Positions 18,382-27,715 of a DNA stretch of 64,000 nucleotides are shown here, piece by piece; within the stretch, counting starts at the first letter, position 1, and each line of letters starts with the position of its first letter. The stretch covers positions 1 through 64,000 of the forward strand of contig NZ_MAEH01000012.1 of assembly GCF_009933135.1 (NCBI RefSeq), given 5' to 3'. The translations under genes and the position numbers were made by a program. This DNA is from Candidatus Enterococcus leclercqii. GTDB taxonomy: Bacteria; Bacillota; Bacilli; Lactobacillales; Enterococcaceae. The notes beneath the pieces are model-generated. The model ran no database searches and was not told where the DNA came from. It saw nothing but the letters and a program-made list of their open reading frames with translations.

Positions 18382-18505
18382 CGTTAAACTCCTCAACTAA
18401 TCTAGTTATTCTTTTACAGCTATCAGAAAACGGTGTGTAAAAATGGTTTTCTGACTATTATGTAGTCGATTGCGAAAAACTGCTCATCGCAACCGCTAAA
18501 CTTTA

Positions 18506-20344
18506 TTACTCTTTAAAGAACGTTGTTTTCAAACTGTATTGCTTACCCGCCAGCACATCATATTGAATCAATTGGTAATCTTTGTACCGTGCGGCCGTCT
18601 CCTTGTCAAACGCTACTGTTTTTCCCCATTGCCCATCTTGCAGATACATTCCTTTTTCAAAAGCCGGTAGTTGTTGTTGCAAATCGAGCAGCAGCTGATA
18701 AAAGCCGCTGACCTGCTGACCTGCTTGTTGCAACAGCGTCGGAGCAAAGTAAAACGGACTAGACAAATGATCATTGCCCACACTTTGAAGCTTGCCTTGA
18801 CTATCTACCAGCAAGAATTCTGTTTCATGCAGCTGAGTGCCATCGTTGGCTTTTTGGATTTCATCTGAGTAAATTCCCGGCAGATGATCTCCCCAGAAAA
18901 CGACCAGCGTCCGGCGCGGCAGTTGTTCCAGTTTTGCGACAAAATTTTTCAATGCAGCGCTGGCATAGGCGACATCTTGCGCATAGTTGGCGATTGAAGA
19001 AAGATTGCCGTTTTCAGCTGTCACTTGGTAGGGAATATTTTCGTATTTGCCACCATAAGGCATATGAGTTTGCATCGTCACCAGATGGACAAATTGGGGA
19101 TTGTCTGCTGATTTCAAGCGATCCATGACTTCTTCATAGGCTGACTCATCAGAGATATAGGGATTATTTTCCAGTTTTTCGGTATGCTTCATCGTGTCCT
19201 GATCCAAAAATTCATCAAAGCCTAGTACCTGATAAACGTCCTTACGCTTATACATCGACGTGTCATAGGGATGAATTGCTGTCGTATCATACCCTTGGTC
19301 TTTCAACAAAGAAACCAAAGAAGGCAGCTGTTTTAGCTTAGGTACCAGCAAGGTGTAAGGAGTAGTCATTTGCGGATTGAACAATTCCATGGAAAAACCA
19401 GTTAAGGCTTCAAATTCGATATTGGCAGTACCGCCGCCATAGTTTTGTGACAGCATTTGACCACTATAGGTCTTGTCAGCAACTTCATAATAATCTTTCA
19501 ACGGATCGCCACTGATATCCACGCCTTTCAAGCGGTTAGGATCTGAAAAACTCTCGCTCATCACATAAACGATATTTGGTGCCGTTTTGTCATCTAATGG
19601 GCTGGCTGCTTTATTGGCGGCTGCCGCCTTTTTCTGGTAATCTGCTACTACTTCTTTAACAGCTGCTTCCGAGTAGCCAGCGGGTTCATCCATTGGCACT
19701 ACTTTTAGATTGTACAAAAAGCCACCGACAAAACCGACATTGTAATAATTCATTTTTTGTGAGTAGGGAATCCATAATGCGGTATGATTGTAGCCTTTAC
19801 GCAGCAGATTATTTTCATCATTGAAATTACTGAAATAACCTAAGAGCAAGACACAGGCCAAAAACATCCCGCCACGGAAAAACTGCTGTTTGCGTGTCAG
19901 TTTCAAGCTGCGGATGAACATCCACACCACACCAGCCAAAGAAAGCAGAATCAAGACCAGCAACAGAATAAACAATGGGGTTCCCACCAAATCCTTCATC
20001 ATTCCAAGATTGGACACCATTTTTAAATCATCAGGATAAACCGGTTCCTGGCGATAGGTCATCTTCATGTAATCTGCAAAGCCTAAGATTCCGATGAACA
20101 CACCATACACCACTGCTCCCATCCCGACAGAGCCAATCACCGAAGCAATCCCCCCGTACAGTACCAAGAGTACCAGACACCCTAAGAAAAATTTCTGTTC
20201 GTGCCAGGAAAAAGCAAACTTCAATGCCAGATCCAGTGACAAATTATTTTGACAAAACTGCAGATAGAGATTACTAAAAAGGATCAGAAAGAATACTCCG
20301 ACCCCCTTTAAAAACCAGCGCAACTTGTTATGATTCTTCAACAC
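18506..20344 (-). CDS. LTA synthase family sulfatase-type membrane enzyme
   Basis: A protein of 612 residues; start GTG (or the next codon TTG), ribosome-binding site weak. Five hydrophobic segments in residues 10-180, then an extracellular alkaline-phosphatase/sulfatase domain: NIVYVMSESFSDP (metal Glu), GGGTANIEFEALTG (nucleophile Thr), VHLVTMQTHMPYGG and FWGDHLPGI (metal Asp-His). This is the LtaS layout, which transfers glycerol phosphate from phosphatidylglycerol. Its size and weaker similarity around the catalytic block also fit LtaS paralogues with other substrates. Confidence 0.82.
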   Translation of the reverse strand: MLKNHNKLRWFLKGVGVFFLILFSNLYLQFCQNNLSLDLALKFAFSWHEQKFFLGCLVLLVLYGGIASVIGSVGMGAVVYGVFIGILGFADYMKMTYRQEPVYPDDLKMVSNLGMMKDLVGTPLFILLLVLILLSLAGVVWMFIRSLKLTRKQQFFRGGMFLACVLLLGYFSNFNDENNLLRKGYNHTALWIPYSQKMNYYNVGFVGGFLYNLKVVPMDEPAGYSEAAVKEVVADYQKKAAAANKAASPLDDKTAPNIVYVMSESFSDPNRLKGVDISGDPLKDYYEVADKTYSGQMLSQNYGGGTANIEFEALTGFSMELFNPQMTTPYTLLVPKLKQLPSLVSLLKDQGYDTTAIHPYDTSMYKRKDVYQVLGFDEFLDQDTMKHTEKLENNPYISDESAYEEVMDRLKSADNPQFVHLVTMQTHMPYGGKYENIPYQVTAENGNLSSIANYAQDVAYASAALKNFVAKLEQLPRRTLVVFWGDHLPGIYSDEIQKANDGTQLHETEFLLVDSQGKLQSVGNDHLSSPFYFAPTLLQQAGQQVSGFYQLLLDLQQQLPAFEKGMYLQDGQWGKTVAFDKETAARYKDYQLIQYDVLAGKQYSLKTTFFKE

Positions 20345-20752
20345 ATCTCGTCATTCCCAACCGTTAAATTTACCAACAAAATCATCAACCGACTTCACCA
20401 CAAAGTGAATCCGTTAAAAAATCAGACACAAAAACTCAGCAAAAATCGTTATTTTCTCGTCAATAGCTTTTATTTTAGTCTGTTCCTTAGGCCTTGTAAA
20501 GCAGACGGGAATAACCGAAAGCCCTTTTATGAAAAAAACAATTCCTGCAGCGAATCAATAGCCAAAAAAGCGAAGAAAAAACCGATTGCTTTCGGCCTTT
20601 TCCCCGCTTCAAAAATGCTTTTGCTTTCCAATAAGTCACAGTCGGTCTTGTGTGTTTTAATGAACTGCCAAGTTAAACACTAGCCACAGCCAACAGCAGA
20701 CCCGTCGATTCTTTTCAAATAAGAACCTTTTTGAAACTGCTCGTTGCTGCAT
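20345..20752. other. Intergenic region without a supported gene
   Basis: Between the sulfatase gene and the kinase gene (both leftward) I find no ORF with a ribosome-binding site. A weak minus-strand hairpin (CCGA/TCGG around 20580-20595) followed by TTTTTT may end the amino-sugar operon. Its short stem makes this tentative. Confidence 0.4.
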
Positions 20753-21760
20753 TTAGCGAAGCAAGTCCACCTGTGGCGCAGACATAAAATGTTGCACCAT
20801 CTTTTCGGTAGTCAGTGGGACATCCCCAGCGATCGTATGGGCGAGCACAGCATTGGCACAAGCAAATGACACTGTTTCTGCCAATGTCTTTTCTTGCGCG
20901 ATTCCCCACAGAATTCCTGCTGCAAACGCATCCCCAGCACCAATCCGGTCCAACACTTGTAACGAATAGGTCTGAGACGTACAACTCTCAGCTTCTGTGT
21001 ACAAGAGACCGGTAAGCAAGCTACCCTTTTCATCATGCCCCCGTTTCGTTCCGGCAAACCAGCGAATCTGATAGGTTTTTAAAAAGGCTTGAATCAATTC
21101 TTCTGCTTCAGCCGTTGTAGCCGGCGTCTCTCCAAAGCCCAGCAGCTCCACTAAATCTCGCGTCGAGCCGAAGACTAGATCCACAAAAGGCAATATTGCC
21201 AAATAGCGCTGTTTCATCAATTCTCGTTGTCCGGCGCCATCGTTCAAGCTGGGGCGAAAATTGAAATCAAAACACACCAGTTTACCGGCTGCCGCTGCTG
21301 TTTCTGCTAACGCTTGTGCAGTAGCCGCCGTTTTTTCGGTCAAACTTAAAGAGATGCCGCAAATATGGATCAAATCCATCTCTGAAACAAAGGCCGACAG
21401 ATCATAGTCCGCGCCAGCTGCCAAACTAAAGGCGCTATTGCGGCGGTTTTGATAAGTGACCTGTGTTGCCCGCGGACCATAACCTACTTCGGCAAAAAAG
21501 CTGCCCAGATGATCACCACTGTATCCAACATAATCTGTGGCAATTCCCAATTTTTTCAGATTGGCCGCTGCCGCCTGTCCAAGTCGATTTGCCGGCAGTT
21601 TGGTCATTAAGCTGACCTCTTGCCCTAAATGACCAAGGTTACTCAGGAGATTTACGCCAGTACCGGTGAATTCCATCCGCAAATTATTGGTCTGTTCCAA
21701 AAGCAAGTATTCCGGCGGCGTCAAGCGCAGCATCACTTCTCCGAAAGCACCGATTTTCAT
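20753..21760 (-). CDS. PfkB-family sugar kinase, probable 2-keto-3-deoxygluconate kinase
   Basis: A protein of 335 residues with PfkB features: MKIGAFGEVMLRLTPP opening, FTGTGVNLLSNLGHLG, and the C-terminal DRIGAGDAFAAG with the catalytic Asp. Last gene of an operon with a KDPG-type aldolase and a DgaE-type lyase, so the likely reaction is phosphorylation of 2-keto-3-deoxygluconate to KDPG. The usual PfkB substrate ambiguity remains. Confidence 0.82.
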   Translation of the reverse strand: MKIGAFGEVMLRLTPPEYLLLEQTNNLRMEFTGTGVNLLSNLGHLGQEVSLMTKLPANRLGQAAAANLKKLGIATDYVGYSGDHLGSFFAEVGYGPRATQVTYQNRRNSAFSLAAGADYDLSAFVSEMDLIHICGISLSLTEKTAATAQALAETAAAAGKLVCFDFNFRPSLNDGAGQRELMKQRYLAILPFVDLVFGSTRDLVELLGFGETPATTAEAEELIQAFLKTYQIRWFAGTKRGHDEKGSLLTGLLYTEAESCTSQTYSLQVLDRIGAGDAFAAGILWGIAQEKTLAETVSFACANAVLAHTIAGDVPLTTEKMVQHFMSAPQVDLLR

Positions 21761-21773
21761 GTTGTCCGACTCC

Positions 21774-22514
21774 TTATTTCAGCGTATTTTTCATCATCTG
21801 CAACAGCGCCTTCACGTCTTCGGTACGCGTGTCACCTGTGGCTTTGTCGATGATTGAGCTATAGACGTGAGGAATAATTTTTTTAACCCCTGCATCCACT
21901 GCAATCTGCAAAATTTCTTCAAAGTTCTCCAAGTCGATGCCGCCGGTAGGTTCCAAATAAAAATCATTTTCCCCACAAGCTTTGGCAACAGCTTGATATT
22001 CTTCTTTATGTGCCAAGCCTTTCATTGGGAAATATTTAATAGAACTACCTCCCATATCCTTCAAAAGTGCAATAGCTGTCTCGATAGGAACGATGGCTTC
22101 TGGCGTTTTGGAGCTCAGCGGGCCAGTCGCAATGTTCACATAACCCACTTTGCCAGTAGGTGAAACCAACCCGTTGATCACAGTTTCACCTTGTCCCAAA
22201 AGAGCGCGGGATGTTCCTACGCCAGTGAAAACCTGATTGACATGTTGCGGTTGCAGCACACCGGATAACCGAGAAACCATTTGACTTTGATTGGGATCGC
22301 CGGCGCCCAGACCTACTGACAGTGCATTGTCGCAGGCCTCTTGATATCTTTTCATATCGGTGATTGCCGCTTCATCTGTTTCATAATTTTTAGATAAAAC
22401 GCCGAGAACAACGTGGCCGTCAGCTGCTTCATAGCAGGCTTTCGCATTTTCAACAGAGTTGGCCAAGACATTCAAACAAATACGGTCTTCCAAATAATTC
22501 GGGGTCAATGACAT
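21774..22514 (-). CDS. DgaF-like 2-keto-3-deoxy-6-phosphogluconate aldolase
   Basis: A protein of 246 residues, TIM-barrel class I aldolase of the DgaF/KDGP type: RICLNVLANS opening, GLGAGDP, SSIKYFPMKGL (candidate Schiff-base Lys) and FYLEPTGGIDLENFEEI phosphate-binding end. Would split KDPG into pyruvate and glyceraldehyde 3-phosphate. It lies 13 bp from the kinase gene and 13 bp from the lyase gene, so it is firmly operonic. Confidence 0.85.
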   Translation of the reverse strand: MSLTPNYLEDRICLNVLANSVENAKACYEAADGHVVLGVLSKNYETDEAAITDMKRYQEACDNALSVGLGAGDPNQSQMVSRLSGVLQPQHVNQVFTGVGTSRALLGQGETVINGLVSPTGKVGYVNIATGPLSSKTPEAIVPIETAIALLKDMGGSSIKYFPMKGLAHKEEYQAVAKACGENDFYLEPTGGIDLENFEEILQIAVDAGVKKIIPHVYSSIIDKATGDTRTEDVKALLQMMKNTLK

Positions 22515-22527
22515 AATAATTTCTCCT

Positions 22528-23619
22528 TTAGATGATTTCTTTTAGTTGATTCACGATTTTTTGCAATTCATTTTCATTTACCGAGCGCACATCGAATTCG
22601 ATGATGCCATTGTTGGCTTGATATTCCCGGGTATAAACTGCCGGATTGCCCAGCTTCAATCCTTGGATAACTTCTTTAGCAGTCTTGGGGCCGCTGACTT
22701 TAACACTGGCCCGATAAATATCGCGGCCGGCACCGTCTTGTACGATAGTAGCCTGCAGCCCTGAGATTTCGTTGATTGCTGCCACAAATGGAACCAGTCG
22801 TTTCTGCATCGCTGCTCCAGACTCGCTGCCATTGGCTAAATAGTCTTCTACGGCTTGGGTAAAGCCTAAAATATTGTCTTTACCGATTTTCATGCCGCGA
22901 CCGATGCCTTTACCTTGCAGGCGCACCCATGAAATCAGTTCTTTTTTCCCAATCACTAACCCAGCACTCGGTCCTTCGATAGCTTTTGCACCAGAGTAGA
23001 TTACCAAATCTGCGCCTTCACGGATATATTTAAACAGATCCTCTTCGGCAGCAGCATCGACAATCAAAGGCAAACCATGACGATGGGCTACTGCGGCGGC
23101 TTCCTTAACCGTCAACATGCTTTTTTGGACAGTGTGGTGGCTCTTGATATAAAGAACAGCTGCCGTGTTTGCGGTAACCATCATTTCGATATGCTCTGAG
23201 GTGCACATGTTTGCATAGCCGGCTTCAACGACACGTCCCCCACCCATCTCTACCATGACCTCTACTGCAGTTCCATAGTCAACGTTGTGTCCTTTAGGCA
23301 ATAGGATTTCTCTGCGCGTCACGCGGGAAGTATAAGGATGATAAGTATGGTATAGATCTCCTTGTCCGATAACTGCTGCTACTGACTGGGCAATCCCGGC
23401 AGAAGCTGAAGAGACGATTTGTGCATCTTCAACGTCTAATAAATCGGCCAAATAAGCGCCGGTCTTTTCCAAAAGGTCTGCCATCTCAAAGAAATGTTCG
23501 CCGCCGAAGCGCTGTGCTGCCAACACGGATGGAGACACTTTAGAGACCCCTAGGATCGTCATCCGTCCTGAAGCATTGATTACATCTTTCAAGCCGAATT
23601 TTTCATAACTGATTGTCAT
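22528..23619 (-). CDS. DgaE-like PLP-dependent ammonia-lyase (SelA fold)
   Basis: A protein of 363 residues: INASGRMTILGVSKVSP opening, VDAAAEEDLFKYI and DLVIYSGAKAIEGPSAGLVIG with the PLP-binding Lys. Characteristic of the DgaE family, which converts D-glucosaminate 6-phosphate to KDPG with loss of ammonia. The 17-bp overlap with the upstream deacetylase gene and the adjacent DgaF support a shared pathway. SelA itself is unlikely given the neighbours. Confidence 0.87.
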   Translation of the reverse strand: MTISYEKFGLKDVINASGRMTILGVSKVSPSVLAAQRFGGEHFFEMADLLEKTGAYLADLLDVEDAQIVSSASAGIAQSVAAVIGQGDLYHTYHPYTSRVTRREILLPKGHNVDYGTAVEVMVEMGGGRVVEAGYANMCTSEHIEMMVTANTAAVLYIKSHHTVQKSMLTVKEAAAVAHRHGLPLIVDAAAEEDLFKYIREGADLVIYSGAKAIEGPSAGLVIGKKELISWVRLQGKGIGRGMKIGKDNILGFTQAVEDYLANGSESGAAMQKRLVPFVAAINEISGLQATIVQDGAGRDIYRASVKVSGPKTAKEVIQGLKLGNPAVYTREYQANNGIIEFDVRSVNENELQKIVNQLKEII

Positions 23620-24724
23620 AGATTCTGCCTCCTATAATGGTTTTGACCGGCTGAATCACTTCATTCGTCGTACGTACGTTACCATTGGAATCGGTAAGTT
23701 GCTTTTCTTTCTTGCCAATCTTGAAAATTGTAAAGTCCGCATCCATCTTCGGCTGCAAGCGGCCTTTTGTGGTTAATTTGAAGTTTTCAGCCGGCGCGAT
23801 GGTGATTTTATCAATGATTTCTTCCCACGAATAGCCAACTAAGTGTAATTTTTCCAATGTTGTAGCCATGTCATAGACCGGCCCATTTTGCCGATTGCGG
23901 ATGTAGATATCGGTGCTGATGCTTTCACATTTGATTCCAGCTGCTAGCGCAATCTCCGCTACATGGAAATTAAAGCTATCGGTTCCATGCCCAATATCAA
24001 AAACCACACCTCGTTGGTACGCAGCTACGGCAAAATCTTTGATACGGTCTGTTTTTTGATCCAGGATTCCGTTGGGCTTACCATTGAAGCAGTGGGTCAA
24101 GACATCGCCTTTTTCCATAACTGCCAAAATATCTGACAGCTCCGGAGGATTAGAGCCAATGTGCACCATCAAAGGCAACTGCTGATTTTCTGCTTGAATT
24201 TCTTTTGCCATAAGGAGTGGTTTGATGCCGTTGTCTCCAATTACAGTTTTGCTCATGCGAGCCTTGATTCCTAAAATAAAATTGGGGTACGCTTTTAAGG
24301 CCTCTGCCACTCGTTGTGATTGAACCTTTGTGAGGTCGGCCAATTCATCTTGTTCCACGATCCCGTACTTGGAGATGTTCACCAGTGCATAGACATTGGT
24401 TTTTGCCGCTTGGGCCAACTGATAAAAACGGCCAATATTTTCTGCCCCAGTTGTGCCGGCATCAATCACTGTAGTCACACCTTTTTCCACGCCGATAGCA
24501 TCCGGATAATCGTAGTACAGATTCATCTCCTCAAAGCAGTGTACGTGATCATCGATCCAGCCGGCGGACAATCGCTCATCATCTGCAAGAGTCAACTCTT
24601 TTGCCCCGCGACCACTGATTACTTTTGTCACCTCAACAATCTTTCCGTCGGTAACAGCTATTTCCACCTGTTCCCCTGTGATTGTACGTCCGTTTCTGAT
24701 CACTAAATCATACATCTTCTTCAT
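23603..24724 (-). CDS. Amidohydrolase-superfamily deacetylase (metallohydrolase)
   Basis: A protein of 373 residues. Amidohydrolase signature GWIDDHVHCFEE (HxH metal site, about residues 60-70), further MVHIGSNPPE and DIGHGTDSFNFHVAE His motifs, and an ISTDI Asp motif. Similar proteins sit beside DgaE/DgaF in enterococci and are annotated as amidohydrolase/deacetylase. It probably removes the N-acetyl group from an N-acetylated amino-sugar acid phosphate before the ammonia-lyase acts. Overlaps the MupG-like gene (4 bp) and the DgaE gene (17 bp). Confidence 0.83.
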   Translation of the reverse strand: MKKMYDLVIRNGRTITGEQVEIAVTDGKIVEVTKVISGRGAKELTLADDERLSAGWIDDHVHCFEEMNLYYDYPDAIGVEKGVTTVIDAGTTGAENIGRFYQLAQAAKTNVYALVNISKYGIVEQDELADLTKVQSQRVAEALKAYPNFILGIKARMSKTVIGDNGIKPLLMAKEIQAENQQLPLMVHIGSNPPELSDILAVMEKGDVLTHCFNGKPNGILDQKTDRIKDFAVAAYQRGVVFDIGHGTDSFNFHVAEIALAAGIKCESISTDIYIRNRQNGPVYDMATTLEKLHLVGYSWEEIIDKITIAPAENFKLTTKGRLQPKMDADFTIFKIGKKEKQLTDSNGNVRTTNEVIQPVKTIIGGRIYDNQL

Positions 24725-25839
24725 CCTTTTTTCGGGATCAAAAATCCCTCAGTTTTTTCCGTAAAACGAAACTTCGACCATGGTGCGATAAATGGCAGTA
24801 AAATCTGCTCTTCTGGTCGAATCGCGGCCACTTTATTTTTACGACTGTCCTTGTGAGGCAATAAGACCAACTGCAGCTCATTTTTATATTTACCGAAGTC
24901 ATCATTGCCAATCACGATATCCCCCGGCTGAAATTCTGCCAGGTTATCGTGGGGCGGATTGGTCTCAGCTTTGTACTTTTTACGAACTTCCGTTGAACGG
25001 ATCATCGTTTCTGTGATATCTCCACGACGAAAATGTTGTTCATTCAAAACAATCTGCTTTTCCAGTTCGCTTGCACTTGGCAGAAACTCCACCGAAAAGG
25101 CTGTCTGATAACGATCTATCTCCCCCATTGCGGCCAGTTCAGCTTCAGATGCATAGGCATTGCCGATAATTACATCATCAATTAAGCCAGTTGCAAATAA
25201 GTGCTTGGCAGCCGTAGCCGGTGCCAACTTTCGATGCATCTCCAAGCTTGGCAGCCCATCATTGACATCCCATGGACCAATCTGTCCTACCTGTGACGTC
25301 ACAAAAGCCGCCGTCCGGATTCCCTGTTCTTTAAAGCGACGACTGCAACTTGCAAAAAAATCATAAGGAAGAGCAGTGCCCGCTTGAGGATAGAAATTGT
25401 GACAGCCGTATAGGTAAGGGCGGTTCGCCTGATAGGTCAAAATATTGTCTAAATAAGCGACATCATTGCTCATATTCAATTCAATAGCCACTTGTTGCGG
25501 ATTGTAAGTCAACATTGCTTCCTTGTTGCCATCAAAACCGACATCCAACCGAATGCCATCAGCACCTAGCTCATGGAAAAAACGCATATCATCATAACTG
25601 ATCCCCAACTCGTCAAAAATCGCTGGCGCTACATCTAAGATTGTCTCATATCCCAACTCTTTTGCAAAAAAGATCAACTCTTTAAATTTTGCAGCAACTG
25701 CCTCTTTTCCATCTGTAACTTCCAACATACTCATAAAAATACGACTAAATCCGTATTTCTGCGCGGTTTCAAGGTAAGACCGGTCGGCTTGGGGATCGCT
25801 GTGATCCGGGTAAAGTGAAATTCCTAATTTGCGTTTCAT
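24721..25839 (-). CDS. MupG-like (DUF871) 6-phospho-glycosidase family protein
   Basis: A protein of 372 residues. An N-terminal TIM barrel (KLGISLYPDHSD opening, FMSMLEV, DVAPAIFDELGISYDDM, GADGIRLDVGF) and a smaller C-terminal domain from about residue 260. This is the DUF871 layout, whose characterised member MupG of Staphylococcus hydrolyses MurNAc-6-phosphate-GlcNAc. Here it is coupled to a PTS permease, so it probably cleaves a 6-phosphorylated disaccharide inside the cell. Start overlaps the stop of the small membrane gene (ATGA). Confidence 0.83.
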   Translation of the reverse strand: MKRKLGISLYPDHSDPQADRSYLETAQKYGFSRIFMSMLEVTDGKEAVAAKFKELIFFAKELGYETILDVAPAIFDELGISYDDMRFFHELGADGIRLDVGFDGNKEAMLTYNPQQVAIELNMSNDVAYLDNILTYQANRPYLYGCHNFYPQAGTALPYDFFASCSRRFKEQGIRTAAFVTSQVGQIGPWDVNDGLPSLEMHRKLAPATAAKHLFATGLIDDVIIGNAYASEAELAAMGEIDRYQTAFSVEFLPSASELEKQIVLNEQHFRRGDITETMIRSTEVRKKYKAETNPPHDNLAEFQPGDIVIGNDDFGKYKNELQLVLLPHKDSRKNKVAAIRPEEQILLPFIAPWSKFRFTEKTEGFLIPKKG

Positions 25840-26117
25840 ATGATCTTTCCTTTCTCAAATTCGTCATATCGGAGGCGAAAACGATAGCTGATTACCACAC
25901 TGGCAGCTATTGTGGCAGCAGCCGTCAGTGGAACCGGAATATGCAACAACAGCCCTAACAACATAGCACCGACAATAAAGCCAATGCTGGCCAAAAGTAA
26001 GTAGCGGAGTTTTACCTGCGCCAATTTAGGCGGCAGGCCCTTTTTCTCCAGCAAAATCTGCAAAACGATAAACAGTCCAAGCAATAAAATCAGCATGTCA
26101 ATCACCAAAAAGGTCAA
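25836..26117 (-). CDS. Small two- to three-segment membrane protein in the PTS operon
   Basis: A protein of 93 residues with hydrophobic stretches at about 5-22, 37-60 and 62-78 and a basic/acidic tail. It lies 45 bp after the EIIC gene and overlaps the MupG-like gene by 4 bp, so it is co-translated. I recognise no family. A permease accessory role is only a guess. Confidence 0.65.
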   Translation of the reverse strand: MTFLVIDMLILLLGLFIVLQILLEKKGLPPKLAQVKLRYLLLASIGFIVGAMLLGLLLHIPVPLTAAATIAASVVISYRFRLRYDEFEKGKII

Positions 26118-26162
26118 GCCTGCAGTCTAAATTTCCCGACTGCGAGCCTAACCTCCCCTTCT

Positions 26163-27500
26163 TTAAGATACAGTAACGTGTTTTGGTTCTGCTTGTGCAG
26201 CAGCTTCTTGTGCCAGCTCTTCAGCTTCTTTTTCCAACTGTTGTTTTTCAAAGACCTTAAAGAACGGGTAGTAGATTCCCAGAGTCAAGACAAAGTTGAA
26301 AATAACCAGAATGGCTGCCGTGATGCTCCAGTCAGTACTCATCCAAGCTGCAATCGGTGAGGGCATTGCAAACCCTAAACGAGCAGCCATTCGCGGCACC
26401 AACCCAGAGACAGTCGCAAAGTATGAGATAGTCGTCGTGATCAGTGGTGCGCCGATAAATGGAATTGCCAACACGGGGTTCATTACAATTGGTGCCCCGA
26501 AAATCACAGGTTCATTGATATTAAAAAGTCCTGGTAAAATTGACAATTGACCCAATTTTTTCAAATATTTTGATTTTGAGAACAAGAACAAGACCACTAA
26601 TGCCAATGTCGTTCCAGCGCCGCCAATCCAGATAAACCATTGCAAGAACTGTTCTGTAAATAAGTTTGGCAAATCATGGGCGCTGGTTCCAGCTTGGAAA
26701 GCTTCCATGTTTTCAGCAATCGACATATCCCAAAAAGGTCGAATGACCGGACCCATGATAGCTGGCCCGTGAATCCCCAACACCCAGAAGAAACAGATCA
26801 AGAAGACCGTCAAAAGTCCACCAAACAGACTGTTTCCAGCTAAGACACCTTTCAGTGGCATCAAGAGATTACTCAAAAAGCCGTTCAAATCAAAACCAAT
26901 CATGTGGCGAAGCACCCAGAACAAGATCAAAATTGCCGCGCCAGGAACCAATGCGATAAAGGAATTTGAAACTTCCGGTGGTACACCATCCGGCATCTTA
27001 ATAGTAATATTTTTAACGATAAAGAAACGATAAATTTCAACAGATACAATTGCAGTAACGATTGAACCAAATAATGAGCTGGAACTCAGATTAGCAATAT
27101 TGATATAACGGCCGGCAGCGATTACGCCATCTACATCCTCGAATACTCTAAGCGGTGGTGCAGCAGTCACTAGAAAAGCCATCGTTGCTAAAATCCCCGC
27201 GGTCAGTGAATCCAGCTTGTAAGAGCGGGCCAAAGAAGATGCAATCCCAAAAGTAGCATACAATGCCAAAATTCCTACCGTATAACGAAACGGCACATCC
27301 AAGATTTCCCGATACGGTTCGATCATTGCGGCAATCGAGTCTACCGGAATATTCAACAGAATCGTGAAGAATGAGCCGACAATGGTCAGTGGCATCGTCG
27401 CGATGATCCCTTTTCTGATGGCCACCATGTGTCGCTGATTGCCCATTTTATTGGCAATCGGCATGATCTTCTCCTCGATGACCCCTACAAATCCTTTCAT
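26163..27500 (-). CDS. PTS EIIC permease, lactose/cellobiose family
   Basis: A protein of 445 residues with about ten hydrophobic segments. The opening GFVGVIEEKIMPIANKMG and later FNINEPVIFGAPIVMNP are hallmarks of LicC/CelB-type EIIC, the second being the substrate/phosphotransfer region. First gene of the operon. No EIIA or EIIB gene lies in the operon, so those components must be encoded elsewhere. Imports and 6-phosphorylates a disaccharide. Confidence 0.92.
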   Translation of the reverse strand: MKGFVGVIEEKIMPIANKMGNQRHMVAIRKGIIATMPLTIVGSFFTILLNIPVDSIAAMIEPYREILDVPFRYTVGILALYATFGIASSLARSYKLDSLTAGILATMAFLVTAAPPLRVFEDVDGVIAAGRYINIANLSSSSLFGSIVTAIVSVEIYRFFIVKNITIKMPDGVPPEVSNSFIALVPGAAILILFWVLRHMIGFDLNGFLSNLLMPLKGVLAGNSLFGGLLTVFLICFFWVLGIHGPAIMGPVIRPFWDMSIAENMEAFQAGTSAHDLPNLFTEQFLQWFIWIGGAGTTLALVVLFLFSKSKYLKKLGQLSILPGLFNINEPVIFGAPIVMNPVLAIPFIGAPLITTTISYFATVSGLVPRMAARLGFAMPSPIAAWMSTDWSITAAILVIFNFVLTLGIYYPFFKVFEKQQLEKEAEELAQEAAAQAEPKHVTVS

Positions 27501-27533
27501 TGCAATACCCTCCTAAAATCCGTTTTAGTTTAT

Positions 27534-27595
27534 AACATTATAATGTTTTACACAAAGAAATATAACACGATTTTAGATGTCTGTAAACGTTTTTT
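27534..27595 (-). promoter_or_regulatory. PTS/DgaEF operon promoter with palindromic operator and cre-like site
   Basis: Minus strand: TTTACA (27582-27587), a 17-bp spacer, TATATT (27559-27564), then the perfect palindrome AACATTATAATGTT (27534-27547) just past +1, suited to a dimeric GntR repressor. A cre-like sequence (27582-27595, about 12 of 14 matches) overlaps the -35. Confidence 0.7.
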
Positions 27596-27632
27596 TGTTT
27601 TTTATTTATAATTTTTGCTGGAAAATGAAAAA

Positions 27633-27668
27633 ACCTCTGGAAAACGGAGTTCACCGTTTCCCAGAGGT
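27633..27668 (-). terminator. Terminator of the gntR gene
   Basis: Stem ACCTCTGGaaAACGG (27633-27647) with CCGTTtcCCAGAGGT (27654-27668); TTTTTT follows on the minus strand. It lies 48 bp past the gntR stop and separates gntR from the PTS promoter. Confidence 0.88.
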
Positions 27669-27715
27669 CTAAACTGACACAAGCAATTGGCACCAAACCC
27701 AACTATTCTTTTCAC

